This document shows positions 19,601 through 28,633 of a DNA stretch of 64,000 bases, one piece after another. The translations under genes and the position numbers were made by a program. The DNA lies in NCBI RefSeq assembly GCF_009877425.1, contig NZ_WXEY01000010.1, positions 61,585 to 125,584 of the forward strand. Direction: 5' to 3'. The number at the start of each line of letters is the position of its first letter. Positions within the stretch are counted from its first letter, which is position 1. The stretch comes from Heliomicrobium undosum. GTDB lineage: Bacteria; Bacillota; Desulfitobacteriia; Heliobacteriales; Heliobacteriaceae. The notes below the pieces were generated by a model. That model was given only the letters and a program-made list of their open reading frames with translations, was not told the origin of the DNA and did no database searches.

Positions 19601-20274
19601 CGCCAGAGAAAAAAGACCGTTCCCATGGCTGGCAACAGTTGCAGCGCCGCCGCCGGCGCGCCGGCCACATCGACCATTGCAGGAGCGACCGTTGTCGGCG
19701 CTTCCGGCTGATTGCCGGCAAAAAAAGCCGCCATCGCCAGTACAGCTGCAAGGGCCTGTAAAACCAGGCAGGTCGAGGCGCCGGCAAGGGCGTTGCCCGA
19801 TCGCCGGTCCCCAAGCCGGGCGTGGCGCCCTATCGACCAGGCAACTCCCGCCCAGGACAGGAAGCCCAAACCGTAACGGACCGCCACGTTCACGCCGGAT
19901 AAGCCGGCGGCCATACCGGCCATGAGGAAGACACCCGCTCCTACAAACAAGGCGAAGGCCAAAAAGCCGACAGCACCGCCGGCGCCCTTTTCCTTTGCCA
20001 ATCCGCTCTTCGCAAAAAGGGCAAGCGAAAAAAAGGCTGCCGCGGTCAGCAACAACCGCAGGATAGCAAAAAAAGCGCCATCTCCAAAATTCCAGGCGAT
20101 CAGATCGAGCCAGGCGGAAAGTCCGAGGAATAAGCCGTACGATCCCAAATAGCTCCAGGAAAAAGGCCGGTTTTCACTCTGGCGAAGGATTCCCGCAACA
20201 GATACCAGCACGATCAGGCTAAGACCGTAGACAAAAAAGATATAGTCCAGTTCGCGCGCGAAAAATGGAGTCAT
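16660..20274 (-). CDS. Large membrane-bound hybrid sensor histidine kinase
   Basis: A 1204-residue protein. The N-terminal ~260 residues contain about eight membrane helices. A sensor segment (about 265-395) bounded by another helix follows, then a GAF domain (about 470-610). The HisKA dimerisation helix has the phospho-accepting His near 660 in NMSHEIRTP. The ATPase domain has [19 protein letters not shown] and [15 protein letters not shown]. Two receiver domains follow: the first (about 890-1010) has lost the acidic pair of strand 1 but keeps DD and VKP; the second (about 1077-1200) is complete with VVEDN, D near 1127 in [12 protein letters not shown], and the TKP lysine. It lies downstream of a free Hpt gene, its likely phosphorelay partner. 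Confidence 0.9.
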   Translation of the reverse strand: MTPFFARELDYIFFVYGLSLIVLVSVAGILRQSENRPFSWSYLGSYGLFLGLSAWLDLIAWNFGDGAFFAILRLLLTAAAFFSLALFAKSGLAKEKGAGGAVGFLAFALFVGAGVFLMAGMAAGLSGVNVAVRYGLGFLSWAGVAWSIGRHARLGDRRSGNALAGASTCLVLQALAAVLAMAAFFAGNQPEAPTTVAPAMVDVAGAPAAALQLLPAMGTVFFLWRYAWLVDERERRHHPLSEKIVWWRPLGAFFLLLLIGWMATELVGQAGESHARQSLLTRAKTAAAAIGGNMIARLSGTEADLDNPEYLRLRERVAAMRAANEDARFVYLLGQNEKGMFFYLDSEPESSDDYSPPGESYDDASAELREIFSTGEAFVEGPLEDDWGTWVSGHAVIRDPESDRIVAVFGMDVSDRLWRFTIAGYRMVAIITTLALFWVVQIFFKALWSARRSAEKLREQGVLVQGVAEGSQRLLTVSEYNEAIQVALASLGQAAGADRVYIFEHHRHPCSEGWAISQRFEWTRESVSPQIDNQDLQNFSYDEHGLNDWYAAFRSGQPVSGTCRTYSEAERQVFLPLGIQSFLAVPIFAGGICWGFIGFDDCSRERAWTDYDKMILAAMAAGIGGFIERKRVQDELARTRDQALEASRLKSEFVANMSHEIRTPMNAIMGMNELLLETDLDAQQRDFAVIVRESAEGLLRIINDILDFSKIEAGKMTIDETEFRLADTVETIADMLSAGAGKKGLALSTFIDPAIPAVLRGDEGRLRQVLLNLGGNAVKFTEQGGVTILITPDDPPDVSPLRLRFEVIDTGIGLSPVARQRLFQPFTQADGSTTRKYGGTGLGLSISRRIIDLMGGEIGVESEFGRGSTFWFTVPFTAVAKPAPSPDAIKGKRMLVLAGGGTSVTLARYGEAWGLRCRCAGSVDEAVRAVDEAHAAQAPFDFIIIDDVLPYHSFKDGLPFIGDSRRRQEGVPAPMLILLIAIDGRERGEEALRAGFSAYLVKPVKSAHLAACLTRLSTEKAPQPEVENPEGQQPEAPAVKRGAQMTTTEATPKAVPLPAAGDMPTSGDFLADISRLDGGEILVVEDNRSNQKLALLLLKRLGYQGHCVSTGREAVEAVARHPFSLVLMDCQMPDMDGYEATQAIRRAEAEGVGRLPIIAMTANAMQGDRERCLAAGMDDYTTKPIRPEKLREILKQWMPPPEHT

Positions 20275-20415
20275 GCTGGAACCCGCCTTTCGGGACCACA
20301 GATGAACGGATCAAATCTTATACTTCTATGGTAGCACATTGCGGCGTCTTTTTCATTGTATCTGACTCCTGCGCTCCGGTGTGATTCCCATTGAGGCAAA
20401 AGGCGTCGGTCGCTC

Positions 20416-20739
20416 TTATAGGCCCACCATCTCCTTGATCCGGGCCAGTTCACCCCGAAGATTGGGGAATTCCCGGCGGATTTGTTCGAGAGCACCTGAG
20501 AGGGCGCAGGCTTCCAGGGACTTTGCCATCTCGCCCACATCGTCTAAACGAAAATTGAATGCCGATCCTTTAAGGTCGTGAAAAAGTGCTTTCAGCGCCT
20601 TCACATCTCCTTTGGGCAACGCTTCATCGATACCGGCCAGTGTGTTCTCAGCCTCTTCAAAAAAAATCTCCAGCGCCTCCCGGAACTCTTCCGGTGTCAG
20701 CATCAGAGACGCAGCTGCTTCTGCCAGCACAAAACTCAT
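20416..20739 (-). CDS. Histidine phosphotransfer (Hpt) domain protein
   Basis: A 107-residue single-domain protein. The Hpt core LFHDLKGSAFNFRLDDVGEMA carries the phosphorylatable histidine in the HxLKGSA context, surrounded by four amphipathic helices. AGGAGATAGGGAAG precedes the ATG. The gene sits between the DUF2334 gene (25 bases upstream) and the hybrid kinase (141 bases downstream), so it probably shuttles phosphate from the kinase's second receiver to a distant regulator not encoded here. Confidence 0.88.
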   Translation of the reverse strand: MSFVLAEAAASLMLTPEEFREALEIFFEEAENTLAGIDEALPKGDVKALKALFHDLKGSAFNFRLDDVGEMAKSLEACALSGALEQIRREFPNLRGELARIKEMVGL

Positions 20740-20763
20740 CTTCCCTATCTCCTTTTACTTCAT

Positions 20764-22566
20764 TTATCTTTTTTTATTTCCTGCGCCGACCCCCGCCCTG
20801 ATGATCAGGACAAGCGCTGCCGCAGTCACCCCGGCCAGCGCAATTGCGGCCGCAAAGAGCAGGGGCGTCTCCTCCCCCGCCATGCCCAGCCATGGGAAAA
20901 GCGCACCCTTCGACGTGTCGCCATTCACGATGGGATCCCAGAAAACATCTGCCTCCGAAATGGCGCCAACCCCATGCTCCGGTGAAGCAGTAGGGAGCGC
21001 TTCCCTGACGGGCAGGTTGTGCGGGTCTAAGAAAGCAAACCCTCGTTCCCGGAGCCCGTCGACCAGTTGAACCAGCCGCCCGCTGTCGAGAAAGGAGTGG
21101 AAAAAAGCGCCCGCAGCGCAGTCGCGCACCAGGGTCACTTCCTCAGCCGCCTTCAGCATCGGCGCCACCGGGTCTTCTTTGCGGAAATCGAAAAAACCGA
21201 TATTCTCCGGTATCACACGGTAGCCATACTGGTCTTTTTTCAGCAGGTAAGGGACCTTCTGGGTCAGCCTCGAATGGCCGGAGATCTGCGGACTGCCGAC
21301 GAGCAGGTCGACGCGGTCGCGCAGTTGAACATAGGTGTCGCGGTTCATGGCGTAATGGGGCACCGTGATGCCCAGCGGGCGCAAACCAAGGGCGCGCAGA
21401 TCGTTAATCGCACGGTCCCACCGCTTTTCCGCCCAATCGGGAAAGGTCTTTGAGACAACCGGCTCTTCTCTGTCTGCATCCCAAAACTCAAAGCCCCAGC
21501 CGGTTTCCACATCCCCGACCTGATGGGTCAATCCGTGAACCAGGATCGTGCCGCCGGAGGCCTCCATGTAGCGGAGCGCTTCCACTAGATCAGGGCGTTC
21601 CGATAAAGTGACCCGCTCCCCCGTCTTCGGATTCACGTAGACGGGAACGACGGTAACCATGAAGGGGATGTTCCGGCTTTTCAGCGCATCAGCAAACTGG
21701 CGCAACGTCTCCGCTGAACGGAGCGGGTGCACGTCTTCAATACGCAAGGTGGCCCAGCGCTTCCCTTCCGAAGGCTGTCCCAGAAAGTCGTACAGTTGAT
21801 CGGCAACCAACAGGTAGGCCCGGCTGTGCAGATCCGTGTCTGCAACATACCAGAATCGGTGGTTGCGCAAGCCGAAGGGGAATCGCCCCTGTGGGGTGTC
21901 CGCCCAGGCCCATACGACGCTATCAACGGGAAATTCCCTCACCAGGTTCATTTGCTGCGGGCGATTGGCGTTAATCGTCCGGTCCTTATAAATGTAGGCG
22001 ACCGACTGGCGTTCGGAAAGACGGGTTTGCCATCGGGGACCACCGGCGACATCCAACTGTTCGATGTTGCGCCCCAGCCACATGACCGGCTTTTGAGAAC
22101 CGGCTACGTCCCGCAACAGGGTGCGCGGAACCTTCTCAGGATACGTTCCCATGTAGATGAAGGCATCGTAACGGGCCAAATCGCCTTCCTGATAGGCGCC
22201 GCTCGTGCGGAGCGTCACCTCCACGTCAAAATGACCCAGGAGGTTTTGCATCATCGTGGGCCAGTCCCGCTCCTGCCAAGGCAGGGTGCCTCGCAAGATC
22301 CGCGGCGTCGGGTAGACGACAAGGACCGTCTTCGCTGCCCTGACGGTTTCCCCTGTGATGATACTCCCTGGGATGGTCCCGACTGAACCGGGCTCGCCCT
22401 CCGCTGAGGCGCGGTCCGCTGATATTTCGGGGGCGGGGACTGACGCTGCGGCGATGTTTGTCGCTACGGTGGAATCTGCCCAGAAGGCAAAAACGGTTAA
22501 AAGCAAAACGAGTCCGGCAATGGTTGTTGCGGAGATGAGGCGGTTTGGTGTTGGAGAGGCGCTCAA
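20764..22566 (-). CDS. DUF2334 polysaccharide deacetylase-like membrane protein
   Basis: A 600-residue protein with an N-terminal signal anchor (about 12-29) and a C-terminal hydrophobic helix (about 570-592). A ThuA-like N-terminal half (VVYPTPR, YDAFIYMGTYP) precedes the DUF2334/NodB-like region, which shows RIEDVHPL, then MVTVVPVY and HGLTHQ, in positions where deacetylase metal ligands occur. The catalytic part should lie outside the membrane and may act on cell-envelope polysaccharide. It is the first gene of a three-gene unit with Hpt and the hybrid kinase. The activity is inferred from fold resemblance. Confidence 0.75.
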   Translation of the reverse strand: MSASPTPNRLISATTIAGLVLLLTVFAFWADSTVATNIAAASVPAPEISADRASAEGEPGSVGTIPGSIITGETVRAAKTVLVVYPTPRILRGTLPWQERDWPTMMQNLLGHFDVEVTLRTSGAYQEGDLARYDAFIYMGTYPEKVPRTLLRDVAGSQKPVMWLGRNIEQLDVAGGPRWQTRLSERQSVAYIYKDRTINANRPQQMNLVREFPVDSVVWAWADTPQGRFPFGLRNHRFWYVADTDLHSRAYLLVADQLYDFLGQPSEGKRWATLRIEDVHPLRSAETLRQFADALKSRNIPFMVTVVPVYVNPKTGERVTLSERPDLVEALRYMEASGGTILVHGLTHQVGDVETGWGFEFWDADREEPVVSKTFPDWAEKRWDRAINDLRALGLRPLGITVPHYAMNRDTYVQLRDRVDLLVGSPQISGHSRLTQKVPYLLKKDQYGYRVIPENIGFFDFRKEDPVAPMLKAAEEVTLVRDCAAGAFFHSFLDSGRLVQLVDGLRERGFAFLDPHNLPVREALPTASPEHGVGAISEADVFWDPIVNGDTSKGALFPWLGMAGEETPLLFAAAIALAGVTAAALVLIIRAGVGAGNKKR

Positions 22567-22722
22567 GCTATCACCTGACTATTGTATCGTTTCGTTCATG
22601 ATTGAAGGGAGCATTGTGCAGCGGTTCAAGGCGTTCCTTCCCTTGCAATTCCATGCGACGGGAAAAAAACCTTCTTTAATCTCAGCCTCGGCAAAAAATC
22701 GGTTGTCGCCAAGGAGCGGTTT

Positions 22723-22752
22723 GCATGGACTTCGATCCTTTCGCCCATACTA
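22723..22752 (+). promoter_or_regulatory. Sigma-G-like forespore promoter of sleB
   Basis: GCATG at 22723-22727, an 18-base spacer, then CATACTA at 22746-22752 match the Bacillus sigma-G consensus GHATR-N18-CATNHTA at every position. It lies 50 bases before the sleB start. The rest of 22567-22802 has no other evident feature. Confidence 0.65.
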
Positions 22753-22802
22753 TCCCCGAAAATGGATTGGCGAATCGATGTGAATGAAAAAGGGGGTCTT
22801 AG

Positions 22803-23333
22803 ATGCAAACGCTTCGAATCGGCGGAAAAGCAGGACTCTTCCTGCTGATCCTGGCGACGCTCCTTTTCCCCTGGCCCGACAGCGAACCCTCCCTGCCCAT
22901 GACCTATGGGCAGTTCCTGGAAAAATTCGGGCCGGAAATCGAGATGGCCGAAGCCCAGGCGATCGGCCGGGGCTGGCCGAGGTCCTACGATGTCTGGATG
23001 ATGGCGCGATGCATCACCGGCGAGGCCCGAGGGGAGCCCTATGTGGGACAGGTGGCTGTCGGCGGCGTCATCCTCAACCGGGTTCGCAGCGCCGTATTCC
23101 CCAATACCGTATCGGGCGTGATCTTCCAACCGGGCGCCTTTACGGCTGTCGATGACGGGCAGATCTGGATGAACATTAACCAGACCAGCCTCAAAGCCGC
23201 CCGTGACGCACTGGCCGGTTGGGATCCCAGCGCCGGCGCCCTTTACTATTTCAACCCGGCCACGGCGACAAGCAAATGGATCTGGGGACGGCCCCAGATC
23301 AAGCGCATCGGCAAACACATCTTTACCAGGTAG
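22803..23333 (+). CDS. sleB: SleB-type spore cortex-lytic / cell wall hydrolase
   Basis: A 176-residue secreted hydrolase. An N-terminal hydrophobic signal (about 9-22) is followed by the Hydrolase_2/SleB catalytic domain with ARCITGEARGEPYVGQVAVG, in which Glu74 is the probable catalytic residue, then GVIFQPGAF and ALYYFNPATATSKW. There is no peptidoglycan-binding domain, so it is the short form, closer to CwlJ/YkvT-size enzymes than to full SleB. AAAGGGGG precedes the ATG, a forespore-type promoter lies upstream and a terminator follows. A role in germination is expected. Confidence 0.85.
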   Translation: MQTLRIGGKAGLFLLILATLLFPWPDSEPSLPMTYGQFLEKFGPEIEMAEAQAIGRGWPRSYDVWMMARCITGEARGEPYVGQVAVGGVILNRVRSAVFPNTVSGVIFQPGAFTAVDDGQIWMNINQTSLKAARDALAGWDPSAGALYYFNPATATSKWIWGRPQIKRIGKHIFTR

Positions 23334-23337
23334 AGGC

Positions 23338-23368
23338 GCGCCCTCCCGAGCGGGAGGGCGCTTTGTTA
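23338..23368 (+). terminator. Intrinsic terminator after sleB
   Basis: GCGCCCTCCC/GGGAGGGCGC (23338-23347 with 23352-23361) has a 4-base loop, then TTTGTT. Confidence 0.85.
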
Positions 23369-23430
23369 TAGACTCGCACACCTCCTTGTCTCTTTCCATA
23401 AAGTGGAAATAGATAAACGGGGGTGATCGA

Positions 23431-24192
23431 TTGGTAACGGCATGCGTTGCCGCCTTTCTGGCTTTCCTGCTCAAAGGGTTTGCCGCCCTTTTCGGCGGTC
23501 TCAACAGCAACTCATTTCCGAAACCCCTCTCGGCGGAAGAAGAAGCCGAATGCATCGCCCGCACGGCCAGCGGCGACGCAGAAGCGCGGGAAAAACTGAT
23601 AACCCATAACCTTCGCCTGGTGGCGCACATCTGCAAAAAATACTATTCCAACGATGAAGAGATCGAAGAATTGATCAGCATCGGAACGATCGGGCTGATC
23701 AAGGCGATCAACACCTTCAAGGCCGAGAAGAAGGTGCGGCTCAGCACCTACGCCTCCCGGTGCATCGAGAACGAGATCCTCATGCACTTCCGCGATAAGA
23801 AGCGAGATTCCCGAATCGTCTCCTTCGAGGAATCCGTCGGCATAGACAAGGACGGAAACATGATGACCTACAGCGACATACTCGGCACGGACGGAGATAC
23901 GGTAGCGGAGTTGGTCGAGCGGTCTTTTGAGCTCGAGGACCTTCAGAATAAAGTCCGGCGGCGCCTGAACAAGAAAGAGCGCGAGATCCTGACGCTGCGT
24001 TACGGACTGGCCGATGGCACCCCGAAGACGCAGCAGACCGTGGCCGACCTGTTGAACATCTCCCGCAGCTATGTGAGCCGGATCGAGGGCCGGGGGATCC
24101 GCAAGTTGATGAAGGAGTATATGCGGGAGATCAGCGGGAGCGGTGATGGGTTAGGGCTGGGAAAAAAGCGGGGGGAGTCGAAGAAGGGGTAG
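23431..24192 (+). CDS. sigK: RNA polymerase sporulation sigma factor SigK (pro-sigma-K)
   Basis: A 253-residue mother-cell sigma factor. A hydrophobic prosequence (about 1-25) ends before SNSFPKPLSAEEE, the usual region for membrane-protease processing. Region 2 reads LRLVAHICKKYY...EELISIGTIGLIKAINTF and STYASRCIENEILMHFR. Region 4 carries LTLRYGLADGTPKTQQTVADLLNISRSYVSRIE. The start is TTG at 23431 with ACGGGGGTG upstream. The coding sequence is complete, so there is no skin-type interruption. A low-GC helicase cassette begins just beyond its terminator. Confidence 0.95.
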   Translation: MVTACVAAFLAFLLKGFAALFGGLNSNSFPKPLSAEEEAECIARTASGDAEAREKLITHNLRLVAHICKKYYSNDEEIEELISIGTIGLIKAINTFKAEKKVRLSTYASRCIENEILMHFRDKKRDSRIVSFEESVGIDKDGNMMTYSDILGTDGDTVAELVERSFELEDLQNKVRRRLNKKEREILTLRYGLADGTPKTQQTVADLLNISRSYVSRIEGRGIRKLMKEYMREISGSGDGLGLGKKRGESKKG

Positions 24193-24250
24193 CGGTTGGA
24201 AACGGACGATAGGACGGAAACGTTTTAGAAGGCTGGATTTACTTTCGTGC

Positions 24251-24295
24251 AAACCCTCTCTGTTAAAGAAAAGCAGATAGGGTTTGTTATTTTGG
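24251..24295 (+). terminator. Intrinsic terminator after sigK
   Basis: A 12-bp stem with one mismatch (24251-24262 with 24274-24285) is followed by TTTGTTATTTT. It separates sigK from the convergent helicase cassette. Confidence 0.75.
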
Positions 24296-24303
24296 GGCAC
24301 TAA

Positions 24304-25986
24304 TCAAGCGATAACTTCCTGCCCACAAAAAATATTTTTATCAAAACCGTAAGCTTCGAATGAGTCAATATGAAAATCGCGAATAAAGGGGGACACTTTC
24401 GAAATAGTTTCTCCAGACCAACACAAGGTCAATTCTTTCCGAGCCCTGGTAAGCGCAACATAGAGCACTTTTTTCTCATCGTTTGAGATAGAATCGTGGT
24501 CGCGCTCAAAGCTATCGCTGTTTATTGTTTCGGAACGGCGCTTCAAGTCTTCAATGCGATCTTGATGGGGATAGTTCAAACGATCAAAATCAATGATAAA
24601 GACATAATCGAATTCTAATCCCTTCACACTGAAAGCGTCCGTGAACAGCACAGGTTTTTTATCGGCGTCATGATTGAACCGTCTTTCGTACTGCTCAGCG
24701 GTGATTACAGAAAAATTTTGCTCCAAATATGCCTTAATCGGGTGGTCGTGCCTCAACATCGTCCGCTTTTCGCTCCTATGGATGACACAAAGGGAACTTT
24801 CAGGATCCCGATGATATATTTCCTTTAACCGTTCGACGACAAAACGATACATCATCATCCGTTCTTGAAAATAATGAATTTCTGGCAAAGGTCCTTCCCG
24901 CTCTGATGCGCGTAAATCCTCCCGGACATGCTCCAAGTCGTTAAACTTTAAACCATTCGCGAATGCCATAATCTGACGGGTTGATCGATAATTTACACGC
25001 AGAGTCCGTGTCCGCTTTCCTTGCAGTTGAAGTCCCAACTCTGCATAGGTATGGGGACTGCGTTTATAAATGCGCTGTTTCGGATCACCCGATAGGACAA
25101 GCGTCTTTTTTGCAAGCCGGACAAGAACCTTGATTTGCATGGGTTGTAAGTCTTGCACTTCATCAACGAAAATTACGTCGAATAGCAAAGATTCAGGAAT
25201 TTGGTCGATTACTCCCCAAAGAGCGAGCGCGTAGTCCTCCATATCCATGTCGCCGTGATAGTCATTCTTCATTTTAGCTTGGTATCGCTCAAAAAGAGTG
25301 AATATCGTTTGCCGTTGCGCACGGGTCAGCCGAGGGTTATTGCCACGTCCTGTTCGATCCACATTCAGATATGCGTCCCGTTGGGTATATCCGTTTGCTT
25401 TTATCCACAGCAACTCTTCAAGGATAAAAGAACCCGAGTGTGTAGAAAATAAACGTTCATCAGAGCCCAATTGTTGGTATTCTCTGCTTTCCTTATACGT
25501 GTCAGTCAATGCAGTTACGCGCCTTAACAGGTTATTCTCATGAAGTTTCAAGCCTCTTGTCGTTGCATCGAATCGGGGAACTTTGTGAAACCCCATTTGC
25601 CGCAAAAGCCAATGGGCCATATCATGAAAGGTTTCCATCCGCAGGTCGTGTTTTTGAACAACTTCATGAAACAGTAACGCCATATGGGCGCGCTTGCGAG
25701 CGTCTTCTATTAAAGTTTTATTAAAAGACAGATAGAGAATGCGCTGCCGATTTTTTTCCTGCTCCATAACCCGCAATAATTTAAAAATTAAAGTGATGCT
25801 TTTTCCGCTACCTGCTGCGCCCTGGATAAGCAACTGCGGTTCGTTTACTTGCACAAGAGCCGTTTGCTCCGCTGAAGGTTGGATGCCGGGGAGCAAACTA
25901 CGCACGTCGAAGTAGTTTTGCCAAGCCATAGCAGAACGTTGCCAAAAGGCAAACTTAGCTGCTTCAGTGTCGGTGCTTGTCTTCAT
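24304..25986 (-). CDS. Compact UvrD-like superfamily 1 helicase (third gene of cassette)
   Basis: A 560-residue helicase with complete SF1A motifs: Walker A GAAGSGKS (about 56-63), Walker B FVDEVQDLQ (about 273-281), motif III VLSGDPKQRIYK, motif IV VNYRSTRQI, motif V DAFSVKGLEFDYVFI and motif VI VLYVALTRARKEL. It lacks the long 2B insertion and any nuclease domain. The ATG at 25986 overlaps the end of the upstream gene by about 23 bases and is preceded by GGAGGGGGTG inside that gene, indicating translational coupling. GC content is visibly below the surrounding genes. Its role is probably translocation or unwinding within a complex made with the next two proteins. Confidence 0.85.
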   Translation of the reverse strand: MKTSTDTEAAKFAFWQRSAMAWQNYFDVRSLLPGIQPSAEQTALVQVNEPQLLIQGAAGSGKSITLIFKLLRVMEQEKNRQRILYLSFNKTLIEDARKRAHMALLFHEVVQKHDLRMETFHDMAHWLLRQMGFHKVPRFDATTRGLKLHENNLLRRVTALTDTYKESREYQQLGSDERLFSTHSGSFILEELLWIKANGYTQRDAYLNVDRTGRGNNPRLTRAQRQTIFTLFERYQAKMKNDYHGDMDMEDYALALWGVIDQIPESLLFDVIFVDEVQDLQPMQIKVLVRLAKKTLVLSGDPKQRIYKRSPHTYAELGLQLQGKRTRTLRVNYRSTRQIMAFANGLKFNDLEHVREDLRASEREGPLPEIHYFQERMMMYRFVVERLKEIYHRDPESSLCVIHRSEKRTMLRHDHPIKAYLEQNFSVITAEQYERRFNHDADKKPVLFTDAFSVKGLEFDYVFIIDFDRLNYPHQDRIEDLKRRSETINSDSFERDHDSISNDEKKVLYVALTRARKELTLCWSGETISKVSPFIRDFHIDSFEAYGFDKNIFCGQEVIA

Positions 25987-28633
25987 CAACTACATACACC
26001 CCCTCCAGGCAAAGGGACAAATGTGGACACATACGACAGTGCTGTCCCCCTTTTGATTGTGTGTTGGTATTCAAAAGGGTTCGGAACCAGTCTTTCAGCC
26101 ACTTTACTTTAATCGGCTTTCCATCACGGTATGCCTCTCGTATTTTATAAGCTGTTTGACCGTAGCGACTTCGAAGTCGTTGCAAGCCAGCCATTGCGCT
26201 TGGATAATGAACGTTTTGAAAAGACCGGTACTCCCGCAACCCATGAATACTCGTTGTGATTAACAAATTTTCCTTCAACGTATCCGTCCACTGGGGGAAA
26301 AGCGGAAAAAGAAACTCTCTCACCTGTTTACGACCGTCAGCTTGTTCAGCAAGCAATGAAGCAACGGCAGCAAAAACAAGTTTTTGATGAAAGTCAGTCG
26401 AATAAAGTGGTTGTTGGTCTATAATTGCCGTGTAGAAAAACTTAAGCGGGCAGAAATCGATGTCCAGGTAAAATACCTCTGGAAACTGGCTTATAATGTT
26501 AATTATTTCATCTGTTTTTTCTGTATTTTCCATTTCGGGGGTTTCTACCGCAAATGAAGATGTGTTCTCCGTTATTGATGTGGGGGTAGATGTCCTAAAT
26601 CCTAACATATCAATCTTGTTCTCAATCTCACTCTTAGGATATAAGGAACTTAACACGTGCCATGCCAAACCGGGCGCATCATGACGATGCCACTGACGTA
26701 TCCAACTTACAGTAAGCTTTTTCCGACAAAAGGCTACGGCATAAAATAGCGAAAAATCTGTAAATCCTTCCCTAAGCTTGCTTTTCCAGAGAAAGTCCAC
26801 ATCTAAACAGCGCAGCAACAACGAACGCCAATTCTGATTCGACAAGCGGTTTGCAGCAGTTCTGACCCATTCGTTCGTGAGATAATGGCCAAACTCGTTA
26901 CGTTCACTTTTCTGCGTCGCTTCAAGAGACATGTTGGTCAAGTGGATGGATTCGCTAGTCAATACTAAACCATCCAGTTGCTCTAGACTATGAATAACGT
27001 CTACCGCATTCTGTTGCGTCCCGGGTCCATAAAGACAAACCATCATATAGCTTTCTAGTTCAGGTCTTTCTGCTCGCCATTCGTCTGGAAAGTTGATTAA
27101 AAGCATCCGCTCGAAACGTTCAAAAAAAGGCAAGTCATCCTTTATTGTGGTCTCAAGCTGCCCTCGAAGGCTCTCTATGATTCTTCTCCAACTTTCAAAA
27201 TGAGCTCCCACAGAAACACTTGTACCTTCAACAGGTAATAGTCGTCGAAGCATTGATTCAACAATACTGACCAAGTCCACGACTTGCTTCAACGTTACGC
27301 TGTACCGCTCCCCATGAACGTAGACAAATACCCTTAATGGATTTGACAGATACCGCGCCATCCGGTTTCGATTTACCTGATCTCGTGCCAGGTCATCAAA
27401 AACACGACTTGCTCTCTGCAGTTCCTCCAAGCAACCAAGCCGACGGCGGATTTCCTTCAAGGTTGTAACTCCCTGCATGTAATCAGATAAATCATCCAAA
27501 AAACCTACTGCAGCCATTCCAGAAACTTGTTTCGTATCCACCCACGGAGAAGCAGCTATCTGAACAAAGGTGTTCCAGTCCAGTTCAAAATCGGGCTCCC
27601 GCCGTCGGCATCGGTATACGGCATGTATAAACCGGTACAGCGGATGTCCAGCCATTTCTTGCTTTCGCCGTGTGGGAAGGGCATCGCCAAAAGCCTGGTT
27701 CAATTGGTCGGCTTCCGGGGCCGCAATCTTTTGTTTCAAGTTCGTTGGGGGGTGCGTTCTTAGATACGACTTAAATTGGGCCGGTGAATTAAATTCCACA
27801 ATGCCCAAATCCAAGCAATCCTCAGGCGCCAGCATCCGGGTTAACGTTTCTCTTCGCTCTGCACCCGCAGAATCAATACCCTCCAAAAAACGAATTAATT
27901 GCTGTCCCTTTCGGAACTGGGCCGTACATGAATAGGACCATTCCTTGCATCCGACTCCAGTGATGGCTTCGTATAATTCACGCCAGGGAGCAGAGATCGA
28001 TGGGCAATAGGCATAAAAGGGGATGCGAAAGACCACTTTGATTCCCCAGTGACGAAGCCGGTGGAAAAAGACCATGCGCATCGCGTCGATTTTATCCAAT
28101 TGATACAAATAGATCCTACGAATAGACTTTCCCTCGTTCAGTTCATGACAAAGGTGTTCATATGTAACGCTGTGATAGATGTTAATGATGTCTCTGACCT
28201 GAGGGTCGGTCATGAGGCTCGTCACAATTTTTTGGAACGCTAATGCCGGATCCGGCTGAGAGACTGGCGGTAATGCAAAGATCCCCAATTCCGCAAGCAA
28301 ACAAAACTCACGGACAATGGTTTCCAAGTCATTTATGAGGGCGCGTTTTAAGGGATTATCTTCTGAAAAGAGTCGCTGAATGCACTCCCGAACTTTTGTT
28401 TCGAGAAAAATCCGAGTTAATGGTTGATACCAACGACGATACAATCTGCGTTGCAATCCCTCGTAGGACCAAACAGAGGGGCTACCAGGACCCAGGTATG
28501 CGCCACGCTGTCGGATCCAGTTCGCTAAAACGTGACCACCAGTGATATGCATTTCATCCTCATATATTTTTAACTGTTGGTAGTAGGCATGGGGGTCTTC
28601 AAAGGTTTCAACATAAAAAATCTGTGAATCCAT
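25964..28633 (-). CDS. AddB-like scaffold protein with Fe-S cysteine cluster (second gene of cassette)
   Basis: An 889-residue protein with no Walker A motif visible. The C-terminus carries C866-x2-C869-x5-C875 (HCRMCPHLSLC), and an earlier cysteine near 726 sits in DFCPLKFFY. A single distant cysteine followed by a terminal CxxCx5C is the iron-sulfur fastening of AddB/Cas4-type nucleases, and CPLKFFY resembles their first-cysteine segment. Between them I cannot find the D...ExK catalytic triad, so the nuclease looks inactive or absent. The N-terminal ~700 residues are helical with no recognised motif. The start shares one base with the preceding stop (TAATG). An AddB-type scaffold role is inference. 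Confidence 0.6.
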   Translation of the reverse strand: MDSQIFYVETFEDPHAYYQQLKIYEDEMHITGGHVLANWIRQRGAYLGPGSPSVWSYEGLQRRLYRRWYQPLTRIFLETKVRECIQRLFSEDNPLKRALINDLETIVREFCLLAELGIFALPPVSQPDPALAFQKIVTSLMTDPQVRDIINIYHSVTYEHLCHELNEGKSIRRIYLYQLDKIDAMRMVFFHRLRHWGIKVVFRIPFYAYCPSISAPWRELYEAITGVGCKEWSYSCTAQFRKGQQLIRFLEGIDSAGAERRETLTRMLAPEDCLDLGIVEFNSPAQFKSYLRTHPPTNLKQKIAAPEADQLNQAFGDALPTRRKQEMAGHPLYRFIHAVYRCRRREPDFELDWNTFVQIAASPWVDTKQVSGMAAVGFLDDLSDYMQGVTTLKEIRRRLGCLEELQRASRVFDDLARDQVNRNRMARYLSNPLRVFVYVHGERYSVTLKQVVDLVSIVESMLRRLLPVEGTSVSVGAHFESWRRIIESLRGQLETTIKDDLPFFERFERMLLINFPDEWRAERPELESYMMVCLYGPGTQQNAVDVIHSLEQLDGLVLTSESIHLTNMSLEATQKSERNEFGHYLTNEWVRTAANRLSNQNWRSLLLRCLDVDFLWKSKLREGFTDFSLFYAVAFCRKKLTVSWIRQWHRHDAPGLAWHVLSSLYPKSEIENKIDMLGFRTSTPTSITENTSSFAVETPEMENTEKTDEIINIISQFPEVFYLDIDFCPLKFFYTAIIDQQPLYSTDFHQKLVFAAVASLLAEQADGRKQVREFLFPLFPQWTDTLKENLLITTSIHGLREYRSFQNVHYPSAMAGLQRLRSRYGQTAYKIREAYRDGKPIKVKWLKDWFRTLLNTNTQSKGGQHCRMCPHLSLCLEGVYVVDEDKHRH

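Noticed and set aside
23360..23430. Sigma-E-like -10 (CATAAAGT) before sigK
   Set aside because: The corresponding -35 matches only about half of the consensus, so no promoter call is justified.
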